Assembly: GCA_012064415.1 (NCBI GenBank)
Contig: SSNU01000208.1
Coordinates: 587,725-651,724, forward strand
From: Gyrodactylus bullatarudis
Lineage: Eukaryota > Platyhelminthes > Monogenea > Gyrodactylidea > Gyrodactylidae
Reading direction: 5' to 3'
DNA: 64,000 nucleotides
Positions 62,374 through 64,000 of this stretch are shown here, in pieces; the stretch's first letter is position 1, and the number at the start of each line of letters is the position of its first letter. A program made the position numbers and the translations under genes. Below the pieces are notes generated by a model that saw only the letters and a list, made by a program, of their open reading frames with translations, did no database searches and was not told the DNA's origin.

Positions 62374-64000
62374 TGTACGCATCTCTTGGGAGCAAAATAC
62401 TAGTCCTGTTAACATGTAAGAAATTATCTAGCAGAATACTGCAGTAATGTTTTAGATACTCTCTAGTTTCCTCTTCATACTATTTGTTTTGTTAGATAAT
62501 TCGTATGTAAACCACTTCAAGGGTAAGGCCAGAAAATTCTTTTTCATGTCAGTCTCTCCCCCCCCCCCCTATTGCCTAAAGAAATCTCACTCAAATGACT
62601 GAAAAAGATGAAAACTTGTAGATGGAGATAATCAAAAAGTAACCAAAAACTAAAAATTGTAATAATTATTTTAAATTTTGGGAAAATTTTGAGAGAAATA
62701 TAACATTTCCAAAATTATGATTTATGTTGTTTCCAATTTCTAAACAATTTTTATGAATTAATGTTTGGAAAGTCTTGCAAAATGTACAAAGATTAATTGT
62801 TTTTATTACATTTAATTTGATAAATAATATATCGAAAACAATTTCAATAAAAAACGGTAAGCCGTCCTAAATTTGCCCATTGTCTACTCGATAAAAGTTA
62901 GCTTCGGAAAATTCCTGTAACTCTGAATTCCTTTAAGTTTATAGAAATCAATATTTTAAACACAAAGGCCTTTATATTTCTGGTAATAATATGCTCCAAG
63001 TCTCTGGAATCTAATAAATCATCTTAACAATTAATAACTCAACAAATTTTCTAGCTTCTACTGAACCCGATTCATAAGGTCTCAAAAGCACTAATTCCTG
63101 TACTTGATTGCTTTGAAGGACTTATTTTCTAGATATTTAACTTCTTTTGAGCCAACCAGAAATGATGTCATTATAGAAAAATATCAAACATTAATTTACT
63201 GAATAATATAACACCATAAAAAAAGACACTTGATTCATAGAAAGAGTTTTTCTGGTAATCACTATAGATCATTTCTAGATTTTCAAGAGTTAAAATCATT
63301 TAAAAAATATTCTTCAGAATCAGGAATTTTCCAAAGCTTTCTTTGAGTTAGTATAGCTTGTGTCAACAGAATGATTAACTGAAATTTCGTATCGAACAAA
63401 GTGTTTTCACTGAGGCTTAACTTTACCATGTATTTAAATTACTCTTAAAAGTGTGACTTTTATAGTTTCATTTATGTCATTTCTGATGATTTATAAGTGT
63501 AATGCAGTTTCTCCCTTTCCCTCAAATAGATTAACCAAGTCAATACAGCTATTCTGTAGGCTAGAGGTAAGCTGGTTAATCCTTACCTAATGAGGAAATG
63601 ATTTTGTTCCTCTATGTTTCAAGTTCTTTTATTTTCTTCTGCTTGAGAGATTTGTCAATGTTAATTTACATAACGATAGAAAAAAAGGGAGAATGGGAAA
63701 ATAAGTTCAAGAAATAAGACCACTCAGATTTGTATCTGGAATGAATGTGACTCCAAAAGTAGATGAATGATCCGAATTAAACTTAAGAGGAATTTTTTTT
63801 CTCCCATGCTATTTATTGAAGAAGATACAGAGAAAAATACGGTATTCTTTCGAATTAATGTCAAATTCAAATCTTTTTTCAATTTCAATATCAGGGCTAA
63901 GCATGTCCTATCTAAAAGGAGCAGGATTAGATAATGAAATTAAAATTCAGAGATCATCTTGAGATCATAACCAAAGTTTTATCGAGTTTAAACCAGTATG

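Larger units (their letters stand above)
57408..64000. other. Gene-free right end of the window
   Basis: Apart from three foldback elements (59056-59730, 60296-60876, 62068-62373) I see no exon, RNA gene or transposase. A run of C lies near 62558-62569. The rest is AT-rich. Confidence 0.6.

Noticed and set aside
1..64000. tRNA, rRNA and CRISPR arrays
   Set aside because: No cloverleaf, ribosomal or regularly spaced repeat pattern could be supported by reading; the window is a eukaryotic nuclear sequence.

Overview
The window is nuclear DNA from an animal. It is AT-rich, the genes are split by spliceosomal introns, and the gene set is metazoan: exportin-5, SUZ12, an ADAMTS protease, a rhodopsin-class receptor and 14-3-3. 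Many introns are only 24-38 nt long. That size is known from some flatworms, orthonectids and dicyemids, but the species cannot be fixed from this sequence alone. An 881-base run of N (55703-56583) shows this is a scaffolded assembly.

Layout. 1-9909 is gene-dense: an ethanolamine phosphotransferase (minus, running off the left edge) is divergently paired with an RNF34/rififylin-type E3 ligase, followed by a 16-exon exportin-5. 9910-31900 has no convincing host gene. It holds a broken Tc1/mariner transposase, a decayed Penelope-like element, a 348-bp MITE and several large palindromic (foldback) elements, one nested inside another. 31925-54593 is the second gene block: a peptide-receptor-like GPCR (minus), 14-3-3 (plus), a compact ADAMTS protease (minus, 12 exons over 9 kb), SUZ12 (minus), and then MPP10 and a WD40 protein (both plus, 61 bp apart). 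SUZ12 and MPP10 are divergent with 137 bp between start codons. 54594-64000 is gene-poor: one transposon with 172-bp inverted repeats and an assembly gap inside it, plus three more foldback elements.

Gene models were built by hand from splice signals and reading-frame continuity. Each complete multi-exon model closes as an exact multiple of three: RNF34-like 333 aa, XPO5 1316 aa, ADAMTS 649 aa, SUZ12 861 aa, MPP10 263 aa, WD40 547 aa. The genes do not form one pathway. They cover lipid synthesis, ubiquitin ligation, pre-miRNA export, signalling, matrix proteolysis, Polycomb silencing and rRNA processing.

The observations most worth a second look are the ultra-short introns (including a 24-nt one in a transposase), a helix-turn-helix-like N-terminal exon on SUZ12, a hammerhead-ribozyme-like core inside a direct-repeat unit in an intron, a possible two-gene operon, an ADAMTS almost without prodomain, and a perfect 138-bp inverted repeat.
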